From the NCBI RefSeq assembly GCF_011046245.1, contig NZ_CP049244.1, positions 744,001 to 808,000 on the forward strand: a DNA stretch of 64,000 bases, in the 5' to 3' direction. Every line of letters begins with the position of its first letter. Position 1 is the first letter of the stretch. The notes beneath the pieces were generated by a model. The model saw only the letters and a program-made list of their open reading frames with translations, ran no database searches and was not told where the DNA came from. Of the stretch, positions 19,699 to 28,784 are shown in pieces. The position numbers and the translations under genes are program-made. The DNA comes from Allorhizobium pseudoryzae (GTDB lineage Bacteria > Pseudomonadota > Alphaproteobacteria > Rhizobiales > Rhizobiaceae).

Positions 19699-20903
19699 TT
19701 GCGACCCCAGCAGTGTTTCACCAATTGCAGAATGTCGTTGTTGACGGAATCAACCGATTCCAGTGCCCGGTTGAGCGTGTCGCGACCGACGCTGCCGCGT
19801 GTCATCTCATAGAGGCTTTTCTTTTCGAGGCCTGCGCTCGCGATTGCGGTGGTCTCGACGACGGCGGGCGCCAGCACATCGTCCTTAAACAGCGAGCGCA
19901 GCAGCGTCACCACATTCACCTGCGGTCCGTCATTGGGATTGTGGCGGGTGATCACGTAGCGGATGAAATCGTGCTGCAGAACACCACCGCGTTCCTCGAT
20001 GACGTGCATCAGATCGCTCATCATGGCGAGGAACTGGTTCATGCTGGCAACATCGATCATTGCCGGGTGGATGGTGATCAGCAGCCCGGTTGCCGCACAA
20101 AGGGCGCCAAGCGTAAGATAACCGAGCTGCGGCGGGGCATCGATCAGCACGACATCGTAATCGGCCTCGACCTCATTGATCACCGACGCCAGGCGGCGGA
20201 AGAAGATCTCGTCACCGCGACCATAACCCTCGGCAATCGCCTGCGGGGTTTCGTGCTCATATTCCATCAGCTCAAGATTGGCCGGAATCAGGTCGATGCC
20301 GGCGAAATAGGTTTTCCGGATCACTTCCCGAATGGGGCGGCGACGGTCGTCATACCGGATCGCTGCGTAAACGGTCTCGTTCTCGTCCACGTCAAATTCC
20401 GGCTGGTACCCGAACATCGCCGAAAGAGACGCCTGCGGATCGAGATCGAGCGCCAGAACGCGCAGCCCCGAAATGGCAAGATAATGCGCCAGATGAATGG
20501 TGGTCGTGGTCTTGGCGGAGCCGCCCTTGAAGTTGGCAACCGCAATGACCTGAAGCTTGTCGCCTTCACGGCGACGCGGCAGGAAATCCAGCGCTTCCGC
20601 CGGACGCTTTTTTGCCAGATGGTGGCGGATCTCGTTGATCTGGTCGAGCGTATAGATACGCCGCCCGTTATCCTGACGGTCCGGAATAACCCCTTCGCCA
20701 TCCAGCGACATTTGCCGCAGGGTGGACTCGGCGATGCCGAGAAGCCCGGCAGCCTCGCGCGATGTGAAGGTCTTCAGCGTCTTGCGCGCGTCCGGTTCGT
20801 AGAGCCGCTCGCGCAGAGACTGGAGCTGGGCAGACAGCAACTGAGATTGCCTGCCAATCTTGGCAGCGGAAGATTCGCTCATCGGTTTTGGCCGCATGTT
20901 CAT
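19695..20903 (-). CDS. repA: Plasmid partitioning ATPase RepA (ParA family)
   Basis: A 402-aa ParA ATPase. A helix-turn-helix/MerR-like N-terminus (FTSREAAGLLGIAESTLRQM, about 46-65) is followed by a deviant Walker A (FKGGSAKTTTT, Lys126 and Lys131). Walker A' (LALDLDPQASLSAMFG) and Walker B (VVLIDAPPQLG) follow. It segregates the plasmid with RepB and represses its own operon from the upstream operator. In-frame ATGs also occur at 20897 and 20882; I used the first. Confidence 0.95.
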   Translation of the reverse strand: MNMRPKPMSESSAAKIGRQSQLLSAQLQSLRERLYEPDARKTLKTFTSREAAGLLGIAESTLRQMSLDGEGVIPDRQDNGRRIYTLDQINEIRHHLAKKRPAEALDFLPRRREGDKLQVIAVANFKGGSAKTTTTIHLAHYLAISGLRVLALDLDPQASLSAMFGYQPEFDVDENETVYAAIRYDDRRRPIREVIRKTYFAGIDLIPANLELMEYEHETPQAIAEGYGRGDEIFFRRLASVINEVEADYDVVLIDAPPQLGYLTLGALCAATGLLITIHPAMIDVASMNQFLAMMSDLMHVIEERGGVLQHDFIRYVITRHNPNDGPQVNVVTLLRSLFKDDVLAPAVVETTAIASAGLEKKSLYEMTRGSVGRDTLNRALESVDSVNNDILQLVKHCWGRK

Positions 20904-20957
20904 CGGGTTTCTCTCGCGACGGTTTTTCGGAGATGATTGTCAAATTACCGTCGGCGC

Positions 20958-20986
20958 AAAATTACCCGATTCCATTGTGCCGTCAA
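20958..20986 (-). promoter_or_regulatory. Candidate repABC promoter
   Basis: On the minus strand TTGACG (20986-20981), a 17-bp spacer and AATTTT (20963-20958) lie 55 bp before repA. Direct repeats of GGTAATTT overlap the -10 and downstream region and could be RepA operator elements. An imperfect palindrome (GTTAA/TTAAC arms, 20997-21013) lies just upstream. Confidence 0.5.
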
Positions 20987-21013
20987 ATGCTTGTTGGTTA
21001 ATCAATGGTTAAC

Positions 21014-21251
21014 GCAAAACCGGTTCAGGCCGACCGATTCGGGCTATTCCGCTTCCTTTTCAGAGCCTTGAGGACCGAAAAGAAGGCCCAGAATAGACGC
21101 GAGCCCCTTGTGAATCCTGCTTGCGGTGGACGCGATCGGATAACGGGACGAGCGAAAGCCTGTCTCTTCACCCAATTCCCCGCCCGAATCGCGGTAAACA
21201 GGACGCTGCCGATTCTCTGCGACGTGCGGCATACTGCCATCGGATCCGGCG
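21014..21251. other. Region between the repA promoter and phnN
   Basis: No supported gene. It is the 3' side of phnN, and I see no clear intrinsic terminator for the phn operon, so leftward transcription could enter repABC. Confidence 0.35.
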
Positions 21252-21857
21252 TTAGCTTGCCGCCTCCTCCTTGCGGGACAAACCCGTCAGCACCGAGAGA
21301 AGCGCATCACCGGCGTCCGTGAGGTCGCCACTGTTGTCGATCGTCACGCAGGCATAGCTCGATGGAATGGTGAACTCCTCGCTACGGCGCAGGCGGGCTG
21401 CAATGTCCGTTTCGGTTTCCCGGCCTCTGGCCTTCAGCCGCTCCGCCAGGACATCCGGTGTCGCCACGATGTTGACAACCAGCAGCTTCGGGAAGGCGGC
21501 CGCGAAATGCGGCAGCGCCGAGCGGGAGCCATTGGCAATCGCCAGACCGCCGCGCTGCAGCACATCACAGACGGCGGTTGGAATTCCGTACAGTAACCCA
21601 TGTGCTGGCCAATCGACGCAGAAGTGACCGGCGGAGCGCAGAGCCAGAAACTCCGCCTCCGTGGCCGGAACATGGTCCTCGCCACCGGCTTCCGCCGGTC
21701 GTGTGATCGTCCGCTGGACAAAATGCACATCCGTCCGGTCGCTGAGAGCCCTGCGGATATAGTCGATCAGCGTATCCTTGCCGGCACCGCTTGGGCCGAC
21801 GACAACGACCATCGTGCCGATTGGAGTCAGGGCCGGTCTGGATGTCGAATCCGCCAT
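21252..21857 (-). CDS. phnN: Ribose 1,5-bisphosphate phosphokinase PhnN
   Basis: A 201-aa guanylate-kinase-like P-loop protein. Walker A is VVVGPSGAGKDTL (about residues 17-29), and HFVQRTITRP, GLLYGIP and LAIANGSRSALP are typical of PhnN. The family phosphorylates ribose 1,5-bisphosphate to PRPP, the last step of C-P lyase phosphonate breakdown. Its ATG overlaps the phnM stop (TGATG arrangement), so the two are coupled. A GTG at 21860 is an alternative start one codon earlier. Confidence 0.92.
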   Translation of the reverse strand: MADSTSRPALTPIGTMVVVVGPSGAGKDTLIDYIRRALSDRTDVHFVQRTITRPAEAGGEDHVPATEAEFLALRSAGHFCVDWPAHGLLYGIPTAVCDVLQRGGLAIANGSRSALPHFAAAFPKLLVVNIVATPDVLAERLKARGRETETDIAARLRRSEEFTIPSSYACVTIDNSGDLTDAGDALLSVLTGLSRKEEAAS

Positions 21858-22993
21858 CACGCCACCCTGCGCCCCTGGCGCCAGACCGACCGCACCACCG
21901 GCACACCCTCAACCCGGCGCACGCGCACCAGATCGGCCCGCAAGCCTTCGGCGATACGACCACGATCATCCAGGCTGACCGTGCGGGCCGGGGTCGATGT
22001 TACCATGGCCAGCGCCTGCGGCAACGACATGCCCTCGATCTCGTCGGCGAGCACGAAGGGCGCGTGCAGCAGGCTGAGCGGCACGTAGTCCGAGGAGAGG
22101 ACATCGAGTACGCCGCGCTCCGCGAGATCACGGGCGGCGATATTGCCCGAGTGGGATTTGCCGCGCACCACGTTCGGCGCGCCCATCAGAACGCTCATGC
22201 CGGCCTTGTGCGAGGCGTCTGCCGCATCAAGGCTGGTCGGAAATTCGGCAAGGCGGATGCCGTAACCGATCGCCTCGTCCACGTGCTCGAGCGTCGCATC
22301 GTCGTGGCTGGCGATGGTGATGCCGCGTGCATGACAGACGCGCGCCAGCGCATCGCGGTGCGGTGCGGCGTACAGCGCGGAGGCCTCCCGCCGGCGGGCG
22401 ACGAAATGGGCGAAAGCTTCCTCGGACAGGCCGCGCTTGGTCTTGTAGTAGAGTGTATATTGATCCATTGTCTGAAACTGACGCTGGCCGGGCGCGTGGT
22501 CCATCAGGGAAACCAGCCGCACACGCGGATCGGTCTCGAAATCGGAGAAATGCTCCAGCACGTCGGCGGACGAGACTTCGCAGCGCAGGTGCAGCAGGTG
22601 TTCGGCGCGCAGGCGGTCCTCATTCTGGGCGGTCTCGATGGCATCGGCCATCGCCCGCATCTCCCCCTTCTGGAAGCCGCCATCCTCGTCCGATCCCATG
22701 CGCAGGCAGTCGAACACGGTGGTGATGCCGGAGGTCGCCACCTGGGCGTCGTGCGCCTGAATGGCGGAGATCGTGTGCCAACGCACGCCGGGACGCGGCG
22801 AATAGTGGGTCTCCAGGTGGTCGGTGTGCAGTTCCACGAGACCCGCAATCAGGTAGTCACCCTCCACATCCTCGCCGATGCGGCTGCCGCCCTCGCTGAT
22901 ATCGGCAATCAGCCCGTTTTCGATTTTGACGCTGCCGTGGATGATCTCGTCCTGCAGGACGATCCGGGCATTGGAGAGAGTGATGTCAGGCAT
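21857..22993 (-). CDS. phnM: Alpha-D-ribose 1-methylphosphonate 5-triphosphate diphosphatase PhnM
   Basis: An amidohydrolase-fold protein of 378 aa. The metal-binding motif VELHTDHLETHYSPRPGVRW, then GITTVFDCLRMG, ITIASHDDATLEHV and LSSDYVPLSLLHAPF are all PhnM hallmarks. It removes pyrophosphate from the triphosphate intermediate of the C-P lyase pathway. The ATG at 22993 (MPDITLSNARIV) is the start that matches the family, although its ribosome binding site is weak. It lies 85 nt behind phnE, with a perfect palindrome in the gap. Confidence 0.93.
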   Translation of the reverse strand: MPDITLSNARIVLQDEIIHGSVKIENGLIADISEGGSRIGEDVEGDYLIAGLVELHTDHLETHYSPRPGVRWHTISAIQAHDAQVATSGITTVFDCLRMGSDEDGGFQKGEMRAMADAIETAQNEDRLRAEHLLHLRCEVSSADVLEHFSDFETDPRVRLVSLMDHAPGQRQFQTMDQYTLYYKTKRGLSEEAFAHFVARRREASALYAAPHRDALARVCHARGITIASHDDATLEHVDEAIGYGIRLAEFPTSLDAADASHKAGMSVLMGAPNVVRGKSHSGNIAARDLAERGVLDVLSSDYVPLSLLHAPFVLADEIEGMSLPQALAMVTSTPARTVSLDDRGRIAEGLRADLVRVRRVEGVPVVRSVWRQGRRVA

Positions 22994-23046
22994 ATTGATT
23001 GAACCGCTTGCAGGGCCCCAAAGCACCGGGCCGAAAATCGAAAGGA

Positions 23047-23072
23047 TCCCTGACGGATCGATCCGTCAGGGA
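23047..23072. repeat. Perfect 26-bp palindrome between phnE and phnM
   Basis: A perfectly self-complementary 26-nt sequence with 13-bp arms centred on GATC. Read leftward it would form a strong hairpin at the phnE mRNA end and is followed only by a weakly T-rich stretch, so it could attenuate phnMN or protect the upstream transporter mRNA. Confidence 0.6.
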
Positions 23073-23078
23073 CAGATG

Positions 23079-24590
23079 TCAATGCTGCCGCTGGCCGATC
23101 AGACGGCTGCGTAGCGCGTTGGAGATAGCGTCGAAGACAAACACGACGAGAAGGATGAGAATGACCATATAGGCGACGTTTTCCCAGTTCGAATTTGTGC
23201 GCATCGCCTCCCACAGCTTGAGCCCGATGCCGCCGGCACCGACGGCACCGATGATGGTGGCGGAGCGGGTGTTCGATTCCCAGAAATACAGCGCCTGCGA
23301 AGCAAAGACAGGCAGAACCTGCGGCAGCACGCCGAAGCGCTGCACCGCGATTGGTGCCGCGCCGACGGATTTCACGCCCTCGCGCTGCTTGTCATCGATG
23401 TTCTCCAGGGCTTCGGCATAGAGCTTCCCGAGCGTGCCCGTGTCGGTGAAGAAGATGGCGGAAATGCCGGCGAGCGGCCCAGGTCCGAAGGCGCGGGTGA
23501 AGAACAGCGCCCAGATCAGCATATCGACGGAGCGCTGGAAGTCGAAGAATCGCTTGACGATCTGGTTGACCGGGCGGTTGCGGGTGATGTTGCGGGCCGC
23601 CAGGAAAGACAGCGGGAACGAGACGACCATGGCAAACAGCGTGCCGACGAAAGCCATGACGATCGTCTGCAGCAGCTTCGTCCAGACATCCAGATGCTGC
23701 CAGGAGGGATTGTAGAGGAAATCGTTCCAGGCAAGGGACAGGTTGCTCATCGACGGATCGATGCGCTCACCCGAGGTGATCGTGTTCATCACCTGGCCGG
23801 CGGACATGCCGAAGAAGGCCGAGTTGGTGTCGAAGATGAAGTTGGCCCAGCCGAAGAAGCGGTTGCGGATGCGCACGCGATCGGAACTGATATCCACCCA
23901 GCCAGCCCAGCCGAAATAGGCAATCACGCGACCGCCTTCGGTGCGTTGTTCCACCCAGTCGGGCTTGCTGCCGTCGATCGTCACGGTCTCGCGCGACCGA
24001 TCGAGATGGAGTGTCACCGTTTCACTGTTGCGGACCAGAAGGACGCGGTCGGGGCGCACGTCGAGACTTGCGGCGCGGCCAAGGGTGACCTTTGCATCGA
24101 CAATCACCTCTTCGGTCGCGGTTCTGGGGCCTGTCGGTTCGGTAGGTGCGTCTGTTCCCGCCTGCGGTGCCGGCTGCACCATGAAGCTGAAACTCGAGGC
24201 AGGTTTGGCGGCCGGCGTCTCAGCCGGTGCCGTCGCCTGCGGTACCGTCCGCGTGATCGTCTCGCGCTTGGCATCGATCCAGTCCGGATGCGGATTGGGG
24301 CCGATCGGGTCGAAGCGCGAATAGGTGATCTGCATTGCGCCATCCTTGGCAATGTCGATGTCCGGCCGGATCTCGTAGGAAACCCAGTCTGCAAGATAAT
24401 TGCCGGCAATGCCCCAATTGGCCGAGGACATCACATGGCCGACGGCAAAGAACCACCAGCAGAAGATCATGTAGAGGATGGTGCATGCGCCAATCAGCGG
24501 GATCCGGAAGCGGCTCCAGAACGATGGCACGAGCAGGGACGGGTGGCGGGCGGCGATAGCGTCGAGGTCTGCGGCGGTCAGGGTGTGCAT
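23079..24590 (-). CDS. phnE: Phosphonate ABC transporter permease PhnE, long form
   Basis: A 503-aa permease, against about 260-300 for a typical PhnE. TM1 lies at about 29-54. A hydrophilic, probably periplasmic region of about 245 residues follows, including a Pro/Ala-rich stretch and a beta-rich part (VDAKVTLGRAASLDVRPDRVLLVRN). The remaining membrane segments start near residue 311. The cytoplasmic coupling EAA region is ENIDDKQREGVKSVGAAP. It is the second of two permease genes, 12 nt behind the first, and they probably form a heterodimer. Function of the large insertion is unknown. Confidence 0.9.
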   Translation of the reverse strand: MHTLTAADLDAIAARHPSLLVPSFWSRFRIPLIGACTILYMIFCWWFFAVGHVMSSANWGIAGNYLADWVSYEIRPDIDIAKDGAMQITYSRFDPIGPNPHPDWIDAKRETITRTVPQATAPAETPAAKPASSFSFMVQPAPQAGTDAPTEPTGPRTATEEVIVDAKVTLGRAASLDVRPDRVLLVRNSETVTLHLDRSRETVTIDGSKPDWVEQRTEGGRVIAYFGWAGWVDISSDRVRIRNRFFGWANFIFDTNSAFFGMSAGQVMNTITSGERIDPSMSNLSLAWNDFLYNPSWQHLDVWTKLLQTIVMAFVGTLFAMVVSFPLSFLAARNITRNRPVNQIVKRFFDFQRSVDMLIWALFFTRAFGPGPLAGISAIFFTDTGTLGKLYAEALENIDDKQREGVKSVGAAPIAVQRFGVLPQVLPVFASQALYFWESNTRSATIIGAVGAGGIGLKLWEAMRTNSNWENVAYMVILILLVVFVFDAISNALRSRLIGQRQH

Positions 24591-24602
24591 GGACTTGCCT
24601 CC

Positions 24603-25589
24603 TCAGATGACGGCCTGGAAGGCCTGTTCGCCCACCAGTTTGCGCCTCAACCAGGCCGACAGCTGATCGACCGCAATGATGGTGATGAATAGAAGCAACA
24701 CGATCGCCAGCGTCTTTGCTTCGTGCCCGCGGCTGATCGACAGACGCAGCTGCTCGCCGATGCCGCCGCCGCCGACGGCACCGATGATCGTCGAGGCACG
24801 GACGTTGATCTCCAGGCGCAGCAGGAAATAGCTGATGAAGTTCGGCATCACCTGCGGCACCATGGCGAACCAGACGCGCTCGATCCAACTGGCGCCGACG
24901 GCCCGCAGGCCTTCGTCGGGGCGCATGTCGGCATTCTCGATCACCTCGAAGAAGAGTTTGCCAAGCGCACCGATGGTGTGGATCGTCACCGCGATGATAG
25001 CCGGAATCGGGCCGAGCGACAGGATCGCCAGGAAAAAACCAGCCAGCACGATTTCCGGAAAGGCCCGCAGCACTTCCATGAACCGCCGCACGGGGCCGCG
25101 CAGCCAGGGGCTTTTCACCATGTTACGGGCGGCAAAAAACGACAGGATTGCCCCGAACAGGAAGCCGATGATGGTGGAGACGACCGCGATGTTCAGCGTC
25201 TCGACCATCTTGTAGAAATATTCGGGAATGTAGAGGCTGTCGGTGATGTAGTAGCGGCCCTCGGGATAATCGTATTTCAGGCTACCGTCGAAATAGGGGG
25301 AGGGGAGGTCGAAGAGCGCCCGCCAGATCTCCGTTGCATCACGCGGCAACAGGTCCTCGATGAAATCGAACAGATGCGGCAGGCGATCAAAGAACTTGCC
25401 GGAATTGCTGTCATTGGCGAACCACAGCGACCCGGCAAGGGCGAGAAGCAGCACGACGAGGCCGATGGCCGTATAGAAGCGTCGCTGTGTTGCAAGCTCC
25501 TGCCAGTGCCGCTCGATCGCCATGCCGCGGTCGCCGAGTTTTGTGCCAAGGCTGATGCCATTTGCGGTGGGGTTCTGTGTGGAGGCCAT
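24603..25589 (-). CDS. phnE: Phosphonate ABC transporter permease PhnE
   Basis: A 328-aa permease with TM1 at about 35-55 (FYTAIGLVVLLLALAGSLWFA). A periplasmic loop of about 80 residues follows, then the usual PhnE core with an EAA loop (ENADMRPDEGLRAVGASWIERVWFAMVPQ) and IIGAVGGGGIG. Several in-frame starts exist; the ATG at 25589 has GAGGA about 10 nt upstream and was chosen. It follows phnD by 104 nt. It would pair with the longer PhnE to carry phosphonates or phosphate esters across the inner membrane. Confidence 0.9.
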   Translation of the reverse strand: MASTQNPTANGISLGTKLGDRGMAIERHWQELATQRRFYTAIGLVVLLLALAGSLWFANDSNSGKFFDRLPHLFDFIEDLLPRDATEIWRALFDLPSPYFDGSLKYDYPEGRYYITDSLYIPEYFYKMVETLNIAVVSTIIGFLFGAILSFFAARNMVKSPWLRGPVRRFMEVLRAFPEIVLAGFFLAILSLGPIPAIIAVTIHTIGALGKLFFEVIENADMRPDEGLRAVGASWIERVWFAMVPQVMPNFISYFLLRLEINVRASTIIGAVGGGGIGEQLRLSISRGHEAKTLAIVLLLFITIIAVDQLSAWLRRKLVGEQAFQAVI

Positions 25590-25693
25590 TGCCGGACAGT
25601 CCTCGAAGGGAGAGGGCTCGTTCATGAGCCGACTGAAACGAGGATCGCCGGTCCGCGAGGGCCGGCGATCCAAGGGTCAAGACACAGCGCGGA

Positions 25694-26602
25694 TCAGCCG
25701 CCGATGGTTGCCTTGCGGGCGTCGATGATCGGCTTGTAGAAATCGACGTTGACTTCGGCATATCCCTTGAAGTCGCCGCCCTGGATGGCGGAGAAGCACT
25801 TGGCGTCCGTCTTCGGCAGGCCCATCATGAAGGTCTTGAACTTGGTCTTCATGGCATCGTTCATCGTGGTACGCACGACGATCGGCCCGTTCGGGATCAG
25901 CGGCGACTTCCACAGCTCGACGAGGTCGTCCATGTTGAGGATGCCCTTGTCGACCATCTTCTTCAGATTGCCGGAGGTGTAGCCGTCCTTGAAGTTGCCA
26001 ACGCCCGAACCCCAGGTCGTGCCGGCATCGAAATTGCCCTTCAGCACTTCGAGCACGAGGTTTTCGTGGCCGCCGCCGAAGCCGGTCGAGCCGAAATATT
26101 CCTTGATCGAGGCGCCGCCGATGGCTTCCGGCAGGGTGACCGTCGGGATCAGGTAACCGGAGGTCGAATCCGGGTCGGCAAAGCCGAGCTTCTTGCCCTT
26201 CATGTCGGCGAGCGACTTGATGCCGGAATCCTTGCGGGCCACCATGACCGAATGATAACCCATCGAACCGTCGGTCTGTACGGTGGTCAGGATCGGCTCG
26301 ACGGCCTTCGGGTTGGCGAGGTAGATCTTGGCGTAACCGGACGCACCAAGCTCGGCGTAGTCGAGCGTGCCCCCGAGCAGGCCCTGGATGACGCCGTCAT
26401 AATCGGCAGCCGGGAAAAGCGAGACCTTTTCCACGCCGAGTTCGGTCTTCAGATGCTCCTGAAGGCAGGCGAAGTTGCGCAGGCGGTCAGCCTCGTTCTC
26501 GCCGCCGAGAATGCCGATGCGGAATTCCTTGAGATCCTGGGCATGAGCAATGCCGGCGAGCGAGACAAGCGCTACGGCGGCAAGAAGGGTCTTCTTCAAC
26601 AT
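25694..26602 (-). CDS. phnD: Phosphonate ABC transporter substrate-binding protein PhnD
   Basis: A 302-aa periplasmic protein with a clear signal peptide (MLKKTLLAAVALVSLAGIAHA, cleavage before QDLKEF). PhnD features follow: FRIGILGGENEADRL, FPAADYDGVIQGLLGGTLDYAELGASGYA and GFADPDSTSGYLIP. It binds phosphonates for the PhnC/PhnE importer. AGGAGA precedes the ATG at 26602. It follows phnC by 71 nt. Confidence 0.95.
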   Translation of the reverse strand: MLKKTLLAAVALVSLAGIAHAQDLKEFRIGILGGENEADRLRNFACLQEHLKTELGVEKVSLFPAADYDGVIQGLLGGTLDYAELGASGYAKIYLANPKAVEPILTTVQTDGSMGYHSVMVARKDSGIKSLADMKGKKLGFADPDSTSGYLIPTVTLPEAIGGASIKEYFGSTGFGGGHENLVLEVLKGNFDAGTTWGSGVGNFKDGYTSGNLKKMVDKGILNMDDLVELWKSPLIPNGPIVVRTTMNDAMKTKFKTFMMGLPKTDAKCFSAIQGGDFKGYAEVNVDFYKPIIDARKATIGG

Positions 26603-26673
26603 GAGTTCGTCTCCTGTCAGAGCCAATGGTCGTGAACGTCCTGCCTTTGACGCGGGCTGGCGATCGATGCGGT

Positions 26674-27540
26674 CTACGCTTCAGCGACGCTGAGGGGGCG
26701 TAAGGGCGCGGATGTCTGGGCACTGGCCTGGCCGTTTGCCTGGGCGGTGCCGGAAAGGGTGATGCTGGTCGATGTCATCGTCTCGTCTATGCCGGCGCCA
26801 TCGCGGTCGGAGCCATAGATTTCCTGGACCGCATCGGCCGTCAGGTCGCTCGGCTTGCCGTCGAACACGACGCGGCCCTTGGCCATGCCGATGATGCGTT
26901 CGCAGTAGTTGCGGGCGGTATCCAGCGTGTGGAGATTGGTGACGACGGTAATTCCGTCGTTCTCGTTGATGCTGCGCAGGGCATCCATGACGATCTTGGC
27001 GTTCAGCGGATCGAGCGAGGCGATCGGCTCGTCGGCCAGCACCATCTTCGGAGACTGCATGAGCGCACGGGCGATTGCCACGCGCTGCTGCTGGCCGCCA
27101 GAGAGCGTGCCGGCCGCCTGCAGCGCCGTCTGTTCGATGCCGAGCCGCTCCAGTGCGGCGATCGCCATCAGGCGCTCTTCGCGGCTGAAGATGTTGATGA
27201 TGCTCATCACCGTCGAACGGTGGTTGAGACGGCCAAGCAGCACATTGGTCAAAACGTCGAGGCGCGGCACCAGGTTGAACTGCTGGAAGATCATCGCGCA
27301 GTCGCGCTGCCAATTGCGCAAGGCCTGACCACGCAGGGACGATACTTCCGCCTCGCCAAACCGGATGCTGCCCGACGTCGGGTCTGCCAGCCGGTTGATC
27401 ATCCGCAGCAGAGTGGATTTGCCGGCACCGGACCGGCCGATGACGCCGACCATCTGGCCGGCGGGAATATCGATCGTTACGGAATCGACGGCGGTATTGC
27501 TGCCGAACTGGCGTGTGAGTTTATCAAGCCTCAGATGCAT
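26674..27540 (-). CDS. phnC: Phosphonate ABC transporter ATP-binding protein PhnC
   Basis: A 288-aa ABC ATPase. Walker A is GRSGAGKST (residues 35-43), the signature is [15 protein letters not shown] and Walker B is MVLADEP. The PhnC-type spacer [24 protein letters not shown] is present. A C-terminal tail of about 40 residues (after DRDGAGIDE) is Ser/Thr/Ala/Gln-rich and not part of the ATPase fold. It is the first gene of phnCDEE-MN on the minus strand; a candidate Pho box lies about 130 bp upstream. Confidence 0.93.
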   Translation of the reverse strand: MHLRLDKLTRQFGSNTAVDSVTIDIPAGQMVGVIGRSGAGKSTLLRMINRLADPTSGSIRFGEAEVSSLRGQALRNWQRDCAMIFQQFNLVPRLDVLTNVLLGRLNHRSTVMSIINIFSREERLMAIAALERLGIEQTALQAAGTLSGGQQQRVAIARALMQSPKMVLADEPIASLDPLNAKIVMDALRSINENDGITVVTNLHTLDTARNYCERIIGMAKGRVVFDGKPSDLTADAVQEIYGSDRDGAGIDETMTSTSITLSGTAQANGQASAQTSAPLRPLSVAEA

Positions 27541-27878
27541 GGCCGTCCCTTCGTCTCAACATCGACGTCGGGATTTAGCCCTAGATCTCCAGTGTTAAGC
27601 CTGGATGTCGGTTTCGTGTCAGAAATATAAAGGCACTTATCCTGTTGTTCTTCCTGGCAAGATCGGCATTCATGACAGTTTTGTGGAGGGCGTTCCGGCC
27701 GTCTTTCTGCGCTCTGACGGTCTTTCTGTCACAACCGTGCTCCAGTCGAAGCGCGAGTGCATCGATTTTGTAGCCGGGCCAACCGCGGCGATGGGGCCGA
27801 GCGTCGGTCAGGTCTGACGAGTTCCGCCGTCTCGGCCGCGCGGATTATGCCCGTTTCCCGCGACTGGTGCAGGATCGG
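27541..27878. other. Intergenic region upstream of phnC
   Basis: No gene supported. It should contain the phnC promoter; the only recognisable element is a candidate Pho box at 27668-27689. It also forms the 3' flank of the EamA transporter gene. Confidence 0.45.
27668..27689 (-). promoter_or_regulatory. Candidate PhoB (Pho) box upstream of phnC
   Basis: On the minus strand two 11-bp units are adjacent: a poorer one at 27689-27679 (6 of 11 match) and CTGTCATGAAT at 27678-27668, which matches the Pho-box repeat CTGTCATAAAT at 10 of 11. It is about 128 bp before the phnC start. PhoB control of phn transport genes is established in rhizobia; this site is a prediction. Confidence 0.5.
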
Positions 27879-28784
27879 TCACGCCTGCGCAGGCACTCTG
27901 TTTTTCCGCCGTCCATCCATCGCGGCGAGAGCGGCCCCTCCGAGGACCAGCGGCAGAGCCGACAGGAAGGCGAGCGAAAGCGGCGCATGGAAGAGCAGAA
28001 CGTCGGCGAGAACCGGCCAGAGGATGGCCAGATATTCGAAGGGGGCGAGCAGGGAGGCTTCGGCATGCCGGAAGGCAAGCGTCATCGTGATTTGCGCAAA
28101 CCCTCCGAACAGACCTGCGAGGGAAAGGATCGCGAGCATTGTCATGTCGAGCCCGACCCATCCGAACGGGATCGTCAGAAGACTGCCGAGCATCGAGGTG
28201 ATGATGAAATAGAATGCGATCGCTCCCGGATTTTCCGTGCGGCTCAGCTTACGCACCATGATCAGGGCGAAGGCTGTCAGGATGCCCATCAGAAGGCCGA
28301 AGACATATCCCCAGAGCCGCGGGCCCTGCATGTCGAGGTGTCCAAGCTCCGGCCAGACCAGCGTCGTCACGCCTGCCAAACCCAGCACGACGCCGCCGAT
28401 CCGCCAGATTGTCGCGCGCTCGGAAAGCAGGACGATACTGGCGAGGCTCGTGAATGTCGGCGACAGATAGGTCAGCAGGGTGGCTTCTGCGAGCGGCAGC
28501 CGCGCGATCGAAGCAAAGGAGGCAAACATCGCAGCCGCACCGAGGCTCGACCTCAACAGGTGGCCGAGCGGTCTTCGGGTCGCCAGACCTGCGGGAAACT
28601 CGCCTCTGAACCAGAGGAAGGCCATCAGGGGAAGGAGTGCGAAGGCTGACCGGAAGAAGACGAGTTGGCCCAGCGGAACCTGATCCGCAACGGCCTTGAT
28701 GCAAATCGCCATCGCTCCGAAGAGCAGGCCGGACAAGATGCGCAAGGCGATCCCGATGGCGGGAATCTCGTTGGGTGTGGTCAC
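27879..28784 (-). CDS. DMT superfamily (EamA domain) transporter
   Basis: A 301-aa membrane protein with ten hydrophobic segments arranged as two EamA repeats (ILSGLLFGAMAICIKAV... and LWGYVFGLLMGILTAFALIMVRKLS...). The conserved EamA phrase AEATLLTYLSPTFTSLAS is present. These proteins usually export amino acids or metabolites. I chose the GTG at 28784, with AGGA about 8 nt before it, because this gives the usual length of about 300; the longer frame adds a hydrophilic N-terminus without family support. It may be read from the upstream reductase operon, 192 bp away, or from its own promoter. Confidence 0.82.
   Translation of the reverse strand: MTTPNEIPAIGIALRILSGLLFGAMAICIKAVADQVPLGQLVFFRSAFALLPLMAFLWFRGEFPAGLATRRPLGHLLRSSLGAAAMFASFASIARLPLAEATLLTYLSPTFTSLASIVLLSERATIWRIGGVVLGLAGVTTLVWPELGHLDMQGPRLWGYVFGLLMGILTAFALIMVRKLSRTENPGAIAFYFIITSMLGSLLTIPFGWVGLDMTMLAILSLAGLFGGFAQITMTLAFRHAEASLLAPFEYLAILWPVLADVLLFHAPLSLAFLSALPLVLGGAALAAMDGRRKNRVPAQA

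Noticed and set aside
20997..21013. GTTAA/TTAAC imperfect palindrome upstream of repA as a third parS site
   Set aside because: Sequence and spacing differ from the two identical sites at the repC end; it may instead be part of the repA control region.
21791..23002. 403-aa plus-strand open frame
   Set aside because: Mirror frame of phnM; rich in His/Arg/Gly/Gln and without family features.
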